Source of the DNA: Blastococcus aggregatus
GTDB lineage: Bacteria > Actinomycetota > Actinomycetes > Mycobacteriales > Geodermatophilaceae
Direction of reading: 5' to 3'
Assembly: GCF_900221005.1 (NCBI RefSeq)
Contig: NZ_OBQI01000003.1
Coordinates: 124,001 to 188,000, forward strand
DNA: 64,000 nucleotides
Below, one piece after another: positions 54,074-62,323 of the stretch. The number at the start of each line of letters is the position of its first letter. The stretch's first letter is position 1. Under the pieces are notes generated by a model. The model was not told the origin of the DNA. It saw nothing but the letters and a program-made list of their open reading frames with translations, and searched no databases. The position numbers were made by a program, and so were the translations under genes.

Positions 54074-54875
54074 AGCGCAGGTCCCGGTAGCCGGCCGCGA
54101 CCGCGGCCTCGGTTCCCGGCCAGACCGACGGAGCCGGGGCTGGCTCCGGCCCGGACGCGATCAGCCAGCGGTCGACGGTCCAGACCATGCGCTGGCAGTC
54201 GGCGATCGCGATCCGCGAGGTCTGCTCCACGGCGACGGTGAATTCGAAGTCCACGCACACCACCGCAAAGTCCGGGCCCACCGTGCCCTTGATCAGCCCC
54301 ATCAGCGGGCGGACCACGATGGCCAACTGCGGCGACCCCGCGCTCGACAAGCCGGCCGCCGAGAGCATGCGCGCCATCCCGTCCACACCCGACCACGTCT
54401 CGGGGGTGGGGCCGCCCGGCGCGGCCCACTCGGCGATGACCCGACGCACGCCGTCTACCGATCCGCTCTCCATCGCGGTCACGTCGATGGCCGCGAGCTG
54501 CGCCAGCGCCCCCTCCGACGTGCGGGGGAAGCCGGTGGGCACCTCTGCCGGACCGACGCCGGTGGGTCGTGGCAGCTCCATCACGCCGGCGGCCTCGGTC
54601 GCCAGCGGGCCGGGCAGCGCGGCCTCCGGCTCGGCGTGCGGCATAGGGGCGGCGGCCAGCGCATCATGCCGCGACAAGTCCGTTGCCGGAGCCGTGAGCT
54701 GTGGTGCGGCCCCGGCTGGGCCAGGGCCGGCGTCGGTGAACGTTGTGATGACGGTGAGGACCAGTCCGGCCAGCACCGCTAGCGCCCCCAGCGCGCTGCC
54801 CACGAGAAGCGTCAGCAGCCGAGCCGGGCCCCACTCCCCCGCACTGCTCTCCCGGTGCCTCTGACGGCGGCTCAT
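54066..54875 (-). CDS. Single-pass conjugation protein, VirB8/TcpC-like in layout
   Basis: 269 residues. A short basic cytoplasmic start (SRRQRHRESS) precedes one membrane helix (LLTLLVGSALGALAVLAGLVLTVITTF), a Pro/Ala-rich linker and an extracellular domain with LAIVVRPLMGLIKGTVGPDFAVVC and FEFTVAVEQTSRIAIADCQRMVW. That layout is the one of VirB8/TcpC scaffold proteins; sequence identity to them is not evident. The ATG at 54875 overlaps the upstream stop (TGATG). Confidence 0.7.
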   Translation of the reverse strand: MSRRQRHRESSAGEWGPARLLTLLVGSALGALAVLAGLVLTVITTFTDAGPGPAGAAPQLTAPATDLSRHDALAAAPMPHAEPEAALPGPLATEAAGVMELPRPTGVGPAEVPTGFPRTSEGALAQLAAIDVTAMESGSVDGVRRVIAEWAAPGGPTPETWSGVDGMARMLSAAGLSSAGSPQLAIVVRPLMGLIKGTVGPDFAVVCVDFEFTVAVEQTSRIAIADCQRMVWTVDRWLIASGPEPAPAPSVWPGTEAAVAAGYRDLRYV

Positions 54876-55258
54876 CAGGTGCACCCACTGCCGGTGATCG
54901 AGCCGAGGATCGTCAGGATCGCGGTGTACGTGATGGCCACCATCACCACCACTGCGATACCCATCGCCCCGTACCGGGAGGCGTGCGGATGGGAGAAGAT
55001 CCGCCCCACCAGGATGGAGCCGAGTGACACCACCGCGCCGATGCCGATCAGCGCGAGCACGCCCCACTTCACCCAGGCGGTGACGTCGTCGGCGAAGGCC
55101 TGCATCCCCGGCGGCGCCTCCGGGCAGACCGCTGCGGTGATCTCCACCGGGGCCGCAGCCGCCGGCTCGGCGCCCAGCACCACCACCCCGGCGAGGACGA
55201 GTGCGACGGCCGAGGCCGCGCGAAGCGCCGCAGGCGCGGTTCGGCGCCCGCTGATCAT
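54875..55258 (-). CDS. Small secreted two-helix protein, VirB2-pilin-like
   Basis: 127 residues. A signal peptide ends near AEPAAAA, and two hydrophobic helices follow (WVKWGVLALIGIGAVVSLGSILVG and YGAMGIAVVVMVAITYTAILTILG). This is the size and layout of VirB2/TrbC-type conjugative pilins and of the actinobacterial proteins in this position. Two cysteines (VCPEAPPG and the C-terminal GSGCT) could form a disulfide. It is coupled by ATGA to the ParA-like gene upstream. Confidence 0.75.
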   Translation of the reverse strand: MISGRRTAPAALRAASAVALVLAGVVVLGAEPAAAAPVEITAAVCPEAPPGMQAFADDVTAWVKWGVLALIGIGAVVSLGSILVGRIFSHPHASRYGAMGIAVVVMVAITYTAILTILGSITGSGCT

Positions 55259-56250
55259 CGGATCTCCTCTGTGCAGCCGGTCCCAGCCCGCCCCGCTCGA
55301 CGCCGATGCCGGGGCTGCGGGTCCTCGGCCGGCACCAGGAGCGCGGCCATCGACTGGCCAGCGGACGCCACCGGCTTCGGCAGCCGGTCACCGTTGAGTC
55401 CGGCGGTCTCCAGTCGCCGGTCGACCGGAACCCGGACCACCCGCCCCAGCGACCGCAGCTCACGCAGTCGTGGTCCGCAGCTGGCCTGCACCGCCCGCGG
55501 CCAGCGCGCCGGGCCGACCGCGGCGACGACCGGCTCGTCGGCGAGGGCGGCCAGCACGTGCTCGGCCTGCCGGACCGCGGGGACCGTCACCCGGGTGACG
55601 ACGACGACGTTCGCGTCTTGAATGAGGGGACCGGGTGAGTCGAGCAGCGCGGTGGTCAGCGACCAGCCCGCATCGACCACCAGCAGCCGAGCGGTGGCGT
55701 CGGTCTCCGGTGGCGGCGGGAGCTCTCCGTCGCCTGGGCGGCGGGCGAGGCGGACCACGTCGAGTCGACCGCGCCGGCCGCGTCGCCACTCGGCGCCGTC
55801 CGTGCCCAGTTCGATGGTCGAGGCCGCCGTCAGGCCCGACCGGACCGGTTCGGCGTAGTCGATCAGCTGGACCCGCCGGCTCTCCGCCAGGCCCTCGGCG
55901 ACCGCCAAGGCGACCGTTGAGGCGCCGGCCCCGGCGTGACCGGCCACGATTAGGACGACGGGGCCGCCGACATCGCCTGCCGCCCAGGGAGTCGGACCGG
56001 CATCCGACCGGTAGGCGCTGCCGGCGACCGCGGTGCCGGACACCTGGCCTGTGCAGACGACATCGTCACCGCTGACCTCGTCGAAGATTCCGGCGCGGAT
56101 TGCGATCACGGCCCCGCGCAACGCCTCAACCGTCATCGGCCGGTCCCCAGAAGGACGCACGGAGCCGGCGATCGCCAACGACGCCGCCGGCGGCGCGTCA
56201 CGGCTCGTTCGGCCGCTCCTTGATCCCCGACACGGGGCGGTGGTCTGCAT
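55255..56250 (-). CDS. CpaE/TadZ-like ParA-fold protein with altered Walker A
   Basis: About 331 residues. The P-loop region reads VLIVAGHAGAGASTVALAVAEGLAE; both lysines of the ParA KGGxGK motif are missing. The pattern GxxGAGAST is that of actinobacterial CpaE/Ssd proteins, which place Tad pili or act on septation. Walker B is ARLLVVDAGWSLT, and NVVVVTRVTVPAVRQAEHVLAAL completes the fold. The N-terminal 90 residues are variable. The start is uncertain: ATG 56250, ATG 56136 or TTG 56271. Its position joins the Tad part of the train to the conjugation part. Confidence 0.7.
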   Translation of the reverse strand: MQTTAPCRGSRSGRTSRDAPPAASLAIAGSVRPSGDRPMTVEALRGAVIAIRAGIFDEVSGDDVVCTGQVSGTAVAGSAYRSDAGPTPWAAGDVGGPVVLIVAGHAGAGASTVALAVAEGLAESRRVQLIDYAEPVRSGLTAASTIELGTDGAEWRRGRRGRLDVVRLARRPGDGELPPPPETDATARLLVVDAGWSLTTALLDSPGPLIQDANVVVVTRVTVPAVRQAEHVLAALADEPVVAAVGPARWPRAVQASCGPRLRELRSLGRVVRVPVDRRLETAGLNGDRLPKPVASAGQSMAALLVPAEDPQPRHRRRAGRAGTGCTEEIR

Positions 56251-56438
56251 GCGCCGACCGTTGCGCTCCAACCTCCTGTAGTTCTCCAGTCAGCTACGGC
56301 ACTGAGGTCTCCTGGTGAGGTCGGGCATGCGACGGGCGCAGCAGCTGTGACGATCGGCCGACCACAGGCGAACTACTGGAGGATTACGGGAGAACCGACG
56401 TGGGCGTACCAGCCGAAGCTGCGCTGCTCCGGTTCCGG

Positions 56439-57131
56439 TCAGGGCCGCTGGGCGAGTGTGGCCAGCAGGCGATTGTGGGTGTCCAGCCAGCCGCACAGCT
56501 GCGGGTGGACGAATCCCACGATCTGGAGCAGATCGGTGTAGCGGTCGCCCAGCGGCTCGGCCAGCAGCGGTTCGTGGTGGGCGACGCGGTTGCGCAGTAC
56601 GTGCAACCGGGCGACCGGAGCCTCCAGTAGGCGCCGATCGGATCCGGGCAAGTACCGGAAGGCGGGTCGCAGCGCCGGCCAGAGGGAAGCGGTGTAGCGG
56701 CGGGCGAGCAGGAACCGCCAGAATCCAAAGCTCAGTTCGGCGACGATCTTGCCGGGTAGCAGCGGGGCGCCGGCCCGCTGCAGCCGCTGCTTGGCTCGGC
56801 TGATGTCGTCGCGGGCGTGCTGGGAGAGCTCTCGGGTAGGGTCGCCGTACCACTGCCCGGTTCGGCCCAGCCGCTGGTGTCGGGCGGTCAGGGCGTCGTG
56901 CAGGACGTTGCGCAGCACGACCTCGACGTGGTTAAGGACCTCCCACAGCGCACCGGCGACCGCCGCGTTCCACAGGTAAAGCTCGACCGCACGGTCCAGG
57001 TCGCCATCGGTGGCGCGCACGTAGGTGGCCAGGCGGGGCGCGGACAGGTGGCGTTGGATGAGCAGCGCGGTCGCTGAGGGCTGACCAGTCGCATTCGGCG
57101 ATTCCCTGTCTCCGGGTGGAGGCGTGGACAT
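56439..57131 (-). CDS. Abi family protein (HEPN-type, AbiD/F-like)
   Basis: 230-residue abortive-infection protein. The start ALLIQRHLSAPRLATYVRAT, the AVELYLWNAAVAGALWEVLNHVEVVLRNVLHDAL helix, FGFWRFLLARRY, and the HEPN ribonuclease motif VLRNRVAHHEPL (R-N-x3-H) near residues 179-190 are all as expected for Abi_2 proteins. It would cut RNA when activated and stop growth of an infected cell. The ATG at 57131 is the only start before the domain. A structured element lies 34 bases upstream. It sits between Tad and conjugation genes, unusual for a defence gene. Confidence 0.85.
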   Translation of the reverse strand: MSTPPPGDRESPNATGQPSATALLIQRHLSAPRLATYVRATDGDLDRAVELYLWNAAVAGALWEVLNHVEVVLRNVLHDALTARHQRLGRTGQWYGDPTRELSQHARDDISRAKQRLQRAGAPLLPGKIVAELSFGFWRFLLARRYTASLWPALRPAFRYLPGSDRRLLEAPVARLHVLRNRVAHHEPLLAEPLGDRYTDLLQIVGFVHPQLCGWLDTHNRLLATLAQRP

Positions 57132-57164
57132 GTCAGACCCGTCCCCGTAGACTCGGCGGCGAAG

Positions 57165-57204
57165 ACCCCGGAACGATCCCTGGCCTCGGCCACATCGCCG
57201 GGGT
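57165..57204 (-). ncRNA. Structured element upstream of the Abi gene (abiF-RNA-like candidate or terminator)
   Basis: On the minus strand three stacked helices can be drawn: ACCCCGG with CCGGGGT (57204-57198 and 57171-57165), CGAT with ATCG, and TGGC with GCCA closing the loop CGAG. A conserved RNA motif (abiF RNA) is known upstream of abiF-like genes. On the plus strand the same hairpin is followed by TTCGTCTTTCTT, as in an intrinsic terminator, so that reading is also possible. Confidence 0.45.
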
Positions 57205-57254
57205 TTCGTCTTTCTTGGCCGCGGAGCCTGCCCTACCGAAGTCGGTGGACGCCC

Positions 57255-57509
57255 TCATGTGTGGTCGGTCTGCCGGGGAGCGCCGACGGCGCGCCGTGAA
57301 ACTCCATGCTTGTCGAGCACACGGCGGACCGCGGTCGGGGAACGGTCGATCAGCTCGGCGATCTGCCTCAGCGAGCGTCCGACGGCGTACTCGGCGAGGA
57401 CGAAGGCCTCCAGCTGTCCCTGCAGCCGCTGGCTGGACACGGTGCCGCTGCGGGCGGAGCCGGCGAACGCGGGCAGCGGGCGCAGCTGCGGTCGAGACGG
57501 ATACGGCAT
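57255..57509 (-). CDS. Small helix-turn-helix DNA-binding protein
   Basis: 84 residues. A flexible N terminus is followed by EAFVLAEYAVGRSLRQIAELIDRSPTAVRRVLDKHGVSRR, a clear HTH of the resolvase/Hin-like or sigma-like kind (first helix SLRQIAELI, turn DRS, recognition helix TAVRRVLDKHG). Such small proteins are common on actinobacterial plasmids and integrative elements. It probably regulates its own train; 46 bases separate it from the LysM-BTAD gene. Confidence 0.75.
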   Translation of the reverse strand: MPYPSRPQLRPLPAFAGSARSGTVSSQRLQGQLEAFVLAEYAVGRSLRQIAELIDRSPTAVRRVLDKHGVSRRAVGAPRQTDHT

Positions 57510-57555
57510 GGCTGGTGGGACCTCCCTCGTAGTGGGTGCAGGCTGCGGCCCGTCC

Positions 57556-60500
57556 TCATGAGGCCCGGTCGAGGAACTGCCGGCGGGCGCGGTTGATGGT
57601 CTCCGCGGTACTCATGGGCAGGTCCATCTCGTCCTCGCCGTCGTAGATGGTCACGATCCGCGCGACGTAGGTCTCGGCTTCGGCGCGGCTGCCCTCGCGG
57701 TAGGCGACCCACATCGCGTCGAGCAGCACCTTCTCGTCGTCCGGCGCGACGAGCAGTGCGGCGGCCGAGGCGGTGCGGGCCGAAGTCAGATCGTCGTCGG
57801 AGAGGGCAGCGGTGACGACCTGGTGGGCGACGTCGCAGATTCCCGCGGTGAGCGAGAGATCCAGGCCGTCCAGCCACTCGTAGCCCGCGGGCCGCTGGGC
57901 GAACGGTGGCCCGGACACCAGCTCGAGTGCGGCCAGCAAGTCGGGCAAGCCGTCGTCGCCGCGAACCTCGGCGCGGGCGCGCAGCTGGCGGAAAAGGTCG
58001 GCGTCGACGAGCACGCCGATCAGCGTGTACCGGCCGCGGTAGCCCGAGCTCAGATGCTTCTCCCCGGTCGCCGGGTCGTCGCCGAGCCAAGCACGGGCAC
58101 CGGCGGTCATCCGATGCACGTAGGCGCGGACGCTGACCGGGTCGGTCTTGCCGCCGCGAGCCGGTTGCAAGGCGGTGGCGGCCTCGTCGGCGGTGGAACC
58201 GTGCGGGCGGGTGGCCAGGTAGGCGACCACCTCTTCATAGCGGCGTCGCCGCCCGGACTTGGCGACGGCGTGCTCGTCGCCGTGCGCGCGCAGGGTGACC
58301 GGTCCGAGCAGAGTCAGCCGCGGCCGGGCGCAGTCCGGTGACCACCAATCCACCAGGTCACGATCGAGTTGCTCGAGGTCGTCCTCGATCCGCTGCCGCA
58401 GCTCGGTCGGGTGCCACTCGCCGTGCGTCTTCTGACCGTTGCCATCCGCAGCCTTGGCACGGTGTTCACGCGAAACCGGCCCGAGTGCGGCGCCACCAGC
58501 AGAAGACCGGCGAGCTGGCCGTGGCTGAGGCAAGCGTTCCGGAGCGTCGCCGGGCTCCTCCGCCGTCGTGTCATCGAGCAGTGCTCCGGCGGCGTCGGTG
58601 TGGACCTGCCACGGCCGGTCCCCATCGGATGCAGGGATGGCGTCGTCCATCGCGTCGCGCTCGAAGGCCAGCAGGGTGGCGATGTCGCAGGCCTGTTGGA
58701 CGGTCAGCTGCGGGGCCGGGAGCGACAGTCCGAGTGCCGGGACAAGCAGCGACCCGTCGTCGGCCAGCGTGAGCAGCCACTCGTCGCCGACCTGCGTCGA
58801 CTCGACACCGAGCACCAATGCGACCGCGGCACGCCGCTTCCGGGCCCGCAAGACAGCGGCGGAGCCGGCCAGCTCGCCGTCGTCCCGATCCTGTTGGTGT
58901 GGAGCGAAAATGACGTGTGGCATCCAACCGTCGCCGGCTCCGGCGCGTAGCCGTCCGCCCAGCACGTCGTCGGTATCCCGCTCGGGACTGTCGCGCGGGG
59001 CTGTGTGCAGCGCAGGGGCGGCGGCAGCGTCCACGGGGCGGATGCGGTGCGGAGCCAGGTCGACCAGCTCCTCGCCGAAGCCGACGGGGGTGACGGTGAG
59101 CAAGTCCGACCAGCTGTTGACGGCCAGCTCGGCGACCAGGTGCCGGGCGAAGTCCTCCCGGCGCTCGGCTGGCCCGGTCACGTGGACGGCACCGAGGCGT
59201 TCCAGGTCCAGCAGCCAACGGCCTGTGCCGTCGGCGCCGATGGTGACCAGGGTCGGGTACGGGGCCAGGCGTGCCCGGGCCACCTCGGGCGCGACGCCGG
59301 TGTCCTGGTCGAGCCGCACCGACCACCACAGGTCGGTGTCGTCGGCGGTCCACGGATCGGGCGGAGGGCGGTCGGCCGGGGCGTACAGCCGCAGCTCCAG
59401 GCGGCCGCCATCCAGCCGGGCGGCGACGACGTCCGGTAACTGTCCGTCGGGGTCCTCCGATAGCCGTACAGCCAAGCTGCGAAGGGCGCGGTCGAGCGTG
59501 GCGTAGTCGGCCGTGCCCGCGTCGGCCGCCCAGGTCACGGCCGTCTGCGTGGCCGACAGCGTCGGCTGCACCGGGGCCAGGCGTCGACCCGTGCGCCGAC
59601 GACGTAGGCGCTGGCGGCGGTGGGCGAGCCACGTCGCGCCCACACCTGCTGCGAGCAGTGCCCCGCTGCCGGCGAGGACGGCCGCCAGCTCCGACGGGAC
59701 TTGGTCGGCCTCGGCATCGGTGGCGTCGGCTGCCGGTTGCGCTGGTTCGTCGGAGGGACTCCCCCGTGGCGGCGAGGCCGGCGGTGTCGGCGATGGGGTA
59801 GCCGGCACGGGTGCCTCGCGCCCCTCTGGCGGCGACGGCGGCGCGTCCTCGGCCGATGGTTCCGGAGCGTTCGGCGGAGTCGAGTCGGACACTGCCGAGT
59901 CGGCGGACGGGAGGTCGAGGACCTGCCCAGGGCGGATCAAGTCGGGGTCGGTGAACCGGCCGCCACCCGGGATCGGTTCACCGGCGTTGAGGTCGAAGAT
60001 CGGCTGCCAACTGCCCAGCCCGTGCTGCGCGGCGATGTCTGCGAGGGTGTCGCCGGACCGCACCGTCACCTCGCCGGCGGTCGGTTCCTCCTCGGGAGGC
60101 GTGGCGTCGGATGGGAGGACCAGGACCCAGCCGGGGCGGATCAGCGCCGGATCGGTGAGGACGGCGCCGTCGGGCTGGGGCCGGCCGCGGTTGAGCTCGA
60201 GTATCTCCTCGAACCGCGTCCAGTCCCCAAGGGAGCGGACGGCGATACGGCCGAGGGTGTCGCGCGGCTGCACCGTGTAGGTGCGGCCGTTCGCCGCAGG
60301 CTCGGCTGGCTCGGCATCGTGTGCGGAGGAAGGTGTCGATGGCGGCTCGTCGATCGGCTGCTCGGCGACCACGGGTGGTCCGGCGAGCGCCGGGGCGGCG
60401 AGCAGGGGGGCACCCCCGACGCCGACGACGGCGGCAACGAGCAGGCCGGCCAGCTGCTGTGGTCCGGCCAGGCCGGGCAGCCGCAGCGGTGGGAGACCGC

Positions 60501-60768
60501 GTAACTGGGCGGCGAGCTCGACGGCCACCGACAGGGCGAACACCGCCCACGCGGCCCAGCCGATCACCACGAGCAGGCCGAGGAAGAGAGCACCGTTGTC
60601 CGGCCCACTCAACGCGTCCGTGACCTGCTCCCATGAGGGCAGCGCTAACGGCAGGTAGGCGGCGCCAAGCTGCCACAGCCCGATGGGAACGCCGGCGACC
60701 GCAGCAATCAGGAGGAGCAATGCGAGCACTCGGCGCGGCACGTCGAGCGCCCACGGCGTAGTCGTCAT
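57556..60768 (-). CDS. Membrane protein with LysM and BTAD domains
   Basis: 1,070 residues. Three membrane helices lie at about 13-38, 61-85 and 106-130, then two LysM domains (YTVQPRDTLGRIAVRSLGDW, 163-218; VTVRSGDTLADIAAQHGLGS, about 232-285), a Pro-rich linker and a fourth helix at 358-383 ending in HRRQRLRRR. The topology puts LysM outside and the large C-terminal part inside. The last 240 residues are a BTAD-type domain as in SARP regulators (LTLLGPVTLRAHGDEHAVAK; YVHRMTAGARAWLGDD; VDADLFRQLRARAE). It may sense the wall and transmit a signal. It overlaps the TadG-like gene by ATGA. Confidence 0.85.
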   Translation of the reverse strand: MTTTPWALDVPRRVLALLLLIAAVAGVPIGLWQLGAAYLPLALPSWEQVTDALSGPDNGALFLGLLVVIGWAAWAVFALSVAVELAAQLRGLPPLRLPGLAGPQQLAGLLVAAVVGVGGAPLLAAPALAGPPVVAEQPIDEPPSTPSSAHDAEPAEPAANGRTYTVQPRDTLGRIAVRSLGDWTRFEEILELNRGRPQPDGAVLTDPALIRPGWVLVLPSDATPPEEEPTAGEVTVRSGDTLADIAAQHGLGSWQPIFDLNAGEPIPGGGRFTDPDLIRPGQVLDLPSADSAVSDSTPPNAPEPSAEDAPPSPPEGREAPVPATPSPTPPASPPRGSPSDEPAQPAADATDAEADQVPSELAAVLAGSGALLAAGVGATWLAHRRQRLRRRRTGRRLAPVQPTLSATQTAVTWAADAGTADYATLDRALRSLAVRLSEDPDGQLPDVVAARLDGGRLELRLYAPADRPPPDPWTADDTDLWWSVRLDQDTGVAPEVARARLAPYPTLVTIGADGTGRWLLDLERLGAVHVTGPAERREDFARHLVAELAVNSWSDLLTVTPVGFGEELVDLAPHRIRPVDAAAAPALHTAPRDSPERDTDDVLGGRLRAGAGDGWMPHVIFAPHQQDRDDGELAGSAAVLRARKRRAAVALVLGVESTQVGDEWLLTLADDGSLLVPALGLSLPAPQLTVQQACDIATLLAFERDAMDDAIPASDGDRPWQVHTDAAGALLDDTTAEEPGDAPERLPQPRPARRSSAGGAALGPVSREHRAKAADGNGQKTHGEWHPTELRQRIEDDLEQLDRDLVDWWSPDCARPRLTLLGPVTLRAHGDEHAVAKSGRRRRYEEVVAYLATRPHGSTADEAATALQPARGGKTDPVSVRAYVHRMTAGARAWLGDDPATGEKHLSSGYRGRYTLIGVLVDADLFRQLRARAEVRGDDGLPDLLAALELVSGPPFAQRPAGYEWLDGLDLSLTAGICDVAHQVVTAALSDDDLTSARTASAAALLVAPDDEKVLLDAMWVAYREGSRAEAETYVARIVTIYDGEDEMDLPMSTAETINRARRQFLDRAS

Positions 60769-61205
60769 GGCTCCGCTCCCCCGTCCTGGTCGGTGATGAG
60801 GGCGGCGGTCCCGGAGCCCTCCACGGTCATGGTCTGAATGCCGATAAGGCTGAGGAGACTGGTCGGCTCGGTAATCGTCGTGGTCACCGTCAGGGTGTCG
60901 CCGTCCACAACCGCCACCGCGCCCTGCACGCCGTTGCGCGACAGGTAGTCCTGCGCCGCGGCGACCGCGGCGCCGGGATCGACCCGGACATCTCCGGCGA
61001 GAGCGGCGGAGACGTCGAGGGCTTGGCCGCCGGCGCGGGCGGCTTCGTCGGCGATGGCGTTGGCGCGCTGGGTGGCGGCCACCTTGGCGCCGCCGTCGAC
61101 GGCCAGGCCGATGATCAACAGCAGGCCGGGGACAAGGACGGCGAGGAAGACGCCAAGCGCACCGCGGTCGGCATCCTGATCTCGGAGGCGCTGTCGGGGG
61201 TTCAT
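60765..61205 (-). CDS. TadG-like pilus assembly protein
   Basis: 146 residues. The N-terminal motif DRGALGVFLAVLVPGLLLIIGLAVDGG is the Tad pseudopilin-like helix; KVAATQRANAIADEAARAGGQALD follows and a short extracellular beta-rich domain ends the protein. It belongs to the TadE/TadG group that helps build Tad pili. It overlaps both neighbours by 4 bases. Confidence 0.8.
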   Translation of the reverse strand: MNPRQRLRDQDADRGALGVFLAVLVPGLLLIIGLAVDGGAKVAATQRANAIADEAARAGGQALDVSAALAGDVRVDPGAAVAAAQDYLSRNGVQGAVAVVDGDTLTVTTTITEPTSLLSLIGIQTMTVEGSGTAALITDQDGGAEP

Positions 61206-61627
61206 CGTTCGCGGTAGGCGTCTACAGGGCTGGAGAAGGTCGCATCAACGGTCACCGAACCCGGCAGACCGGGCGCCAGAAGATCGGCCATGTCGACGAC
61301 GCACGTGATCGACACGGTTACGTCGCCCGACTGGCCGGGCGGTGCCTGGAAGCCGGCGGTGTCGACATCGATCGCGGTGCGCTCACACCGCGGGTCCTGA
61401 GCGGCCAGGGTGCGCTCCGCCTGCGCGGTGGCCGAGGCCGCCGCAATAGCGGGATCGCCGGACAAGGAGGCTTCCCGGGCGGCCGAGCGAGCAGCCTCGG
61501 CGACGGCGCCCTCGGCGATCTGTGTACGTCCGGCGACGACGGCGAAAGACAGCAGCAGGAGCAGCGCCGGGGCCAGCAGCGCCAGCTCGACCGACACCGA
61601 TCCCCGCTCCCCCACCCGGCCGTTCAT
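61202..61627 (-). CDS. TadE-like pilus protein
   Basis: 141 residues. ERGSVSVELALLAPALLLLLSFAVVAGR is the TadE motif, with the glutamate at the +5-type position after a Gly-Ser cleavage region. EGAVAEAARSAAREASLSGD and a secreted domain with two cysteines (DPRCERTA; ITCVVDM) follow. It is a minor pseudopilin-like component. It overlaps the next gene by ATGA. Confidence 0.85.
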   Translation of the reverse strand: MNGRVGERGSVSVELALLAPALLLLLSFAVVAGRTQIAEGAVAEAARSAAREASLSGDPAIAAASATAQAERTLAAQDPRCERTAIDVDTAGFQAPPGQSGDVTVSITCVVDMADLLAPGLPGSVTVDATFSSPVDAYRER

Positions 61628-62088
61628 GAGGTGACCCGTTCCACGGGGCCGATGGCGCTCTGGGTGACCGACCAGCCGGACAGGCCGGGGAAGAGACTGA
61701 GGGAGGTTCCGGTCACGGTCACCTCGATGCTGGTCGGTGAGTCGGCCACGGTGACGGTCCTGTCAGTGAGCAGGTCGGAGGCGGTCTGCTCGAGGAAGCC
61801 CGCGGCCGCTGATTCCGCGCGCACGATCGAGGCGGGCTGCACCCGGCCCTCCCGGGCGCCTTCCTGGGCAGCGCCGAGGGCGATCGAGCGGGCGTGGAAC
61901 CACAGGGCCGCCTGGATCAGCGTCATGACTAGCAGGAGCACGACGGGGAACGTGACCGCCAGCTCCACCGACGCCGCGCCGCGTTCCCCGGACAGCCGTC
62001 GGCGCACCACGCCGCTGGACCGGTGGCCAGAGGCATGGCCGAGCCGGGACAGCGCTGTGGGGCCGCGGGGGCTGGCGGAGCGGACCAC
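61624..62088 (-). CDS. TadE-like pilus protein
   Basis: 154 residues. A basic N terminus leads to ERGAASVELAVTFPVVLLLVMTLIQAALWFHARSIA, the classic TadE segment, then AAQEGAREGRVQPASIVRAESAA. The start is GTG 62088. This is the best match to TadE among the three related proteins. Confidence 0.87.
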   Translation of the reverse strand: MVRSASPRGPTALSRLGHASGHRSSGVVRRRLSGERGAASVELAVTFPVVLLLVMTLIQAALWFHARSIALGAAQEGAREGRVQPASIVRAESAAAGFLEQTASDLLTDRTVTVADSPTSIEVTVTGTSLSLFPGLSGWSVTQSAIGPVERVTS

Positions 62089-62095
62089 GGGCTGG

Positions 62096-62293
62096 CTACT
62101 GAATCGAGTCCGAACGGGAGGTGACCGCGTTGGCGATCACCGCGACCAACGCGACGGCGATGCCGATCAGCGCCACCGTGATGATCACCTGCTCCACCGA
62201 CAGCGAGCCCCGCTCCGGCTCGTCACGGAGATCGTGGAGCCGCTCGCGCAGCGCCGCGCCGAGGGCGGTCAAGGTGGTGAAAAGCGGCATCAT
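62096..62293 (-). CDS. Flp-type pilin-like small protein
   Basis: 65 residues. A short leader (LRERLHDLRDEPERG) is followed by SLSVEQVIITVALIGIAVALVAVIANAV, a pilin-like helix with a glutamate five residues after the likely cleavage site, and a short tail. It is the likely main subunit of the pilus. It lies 7 bases before the TadE-like gene and about 30 bases after TadC. Confidence 0.75.
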   Translation of the reverse strand: MMPLFTTLTALGAALRERLHDLRDEPERGSLSVEQVIITVALIGIAVALVAVIANAVTSRSDSIQ

Positions 62294-62323
62294 CGGACTC
62301 TCCTTCTGAGGTGGGCATGGCAG

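Noticed and set aside
55255-56250. Plasmid-partition ParA
   Set aside because: Both P-loop lysines are missing, no ParB gene is adjacent, and the loop fits CpaE/Ssd proteins.
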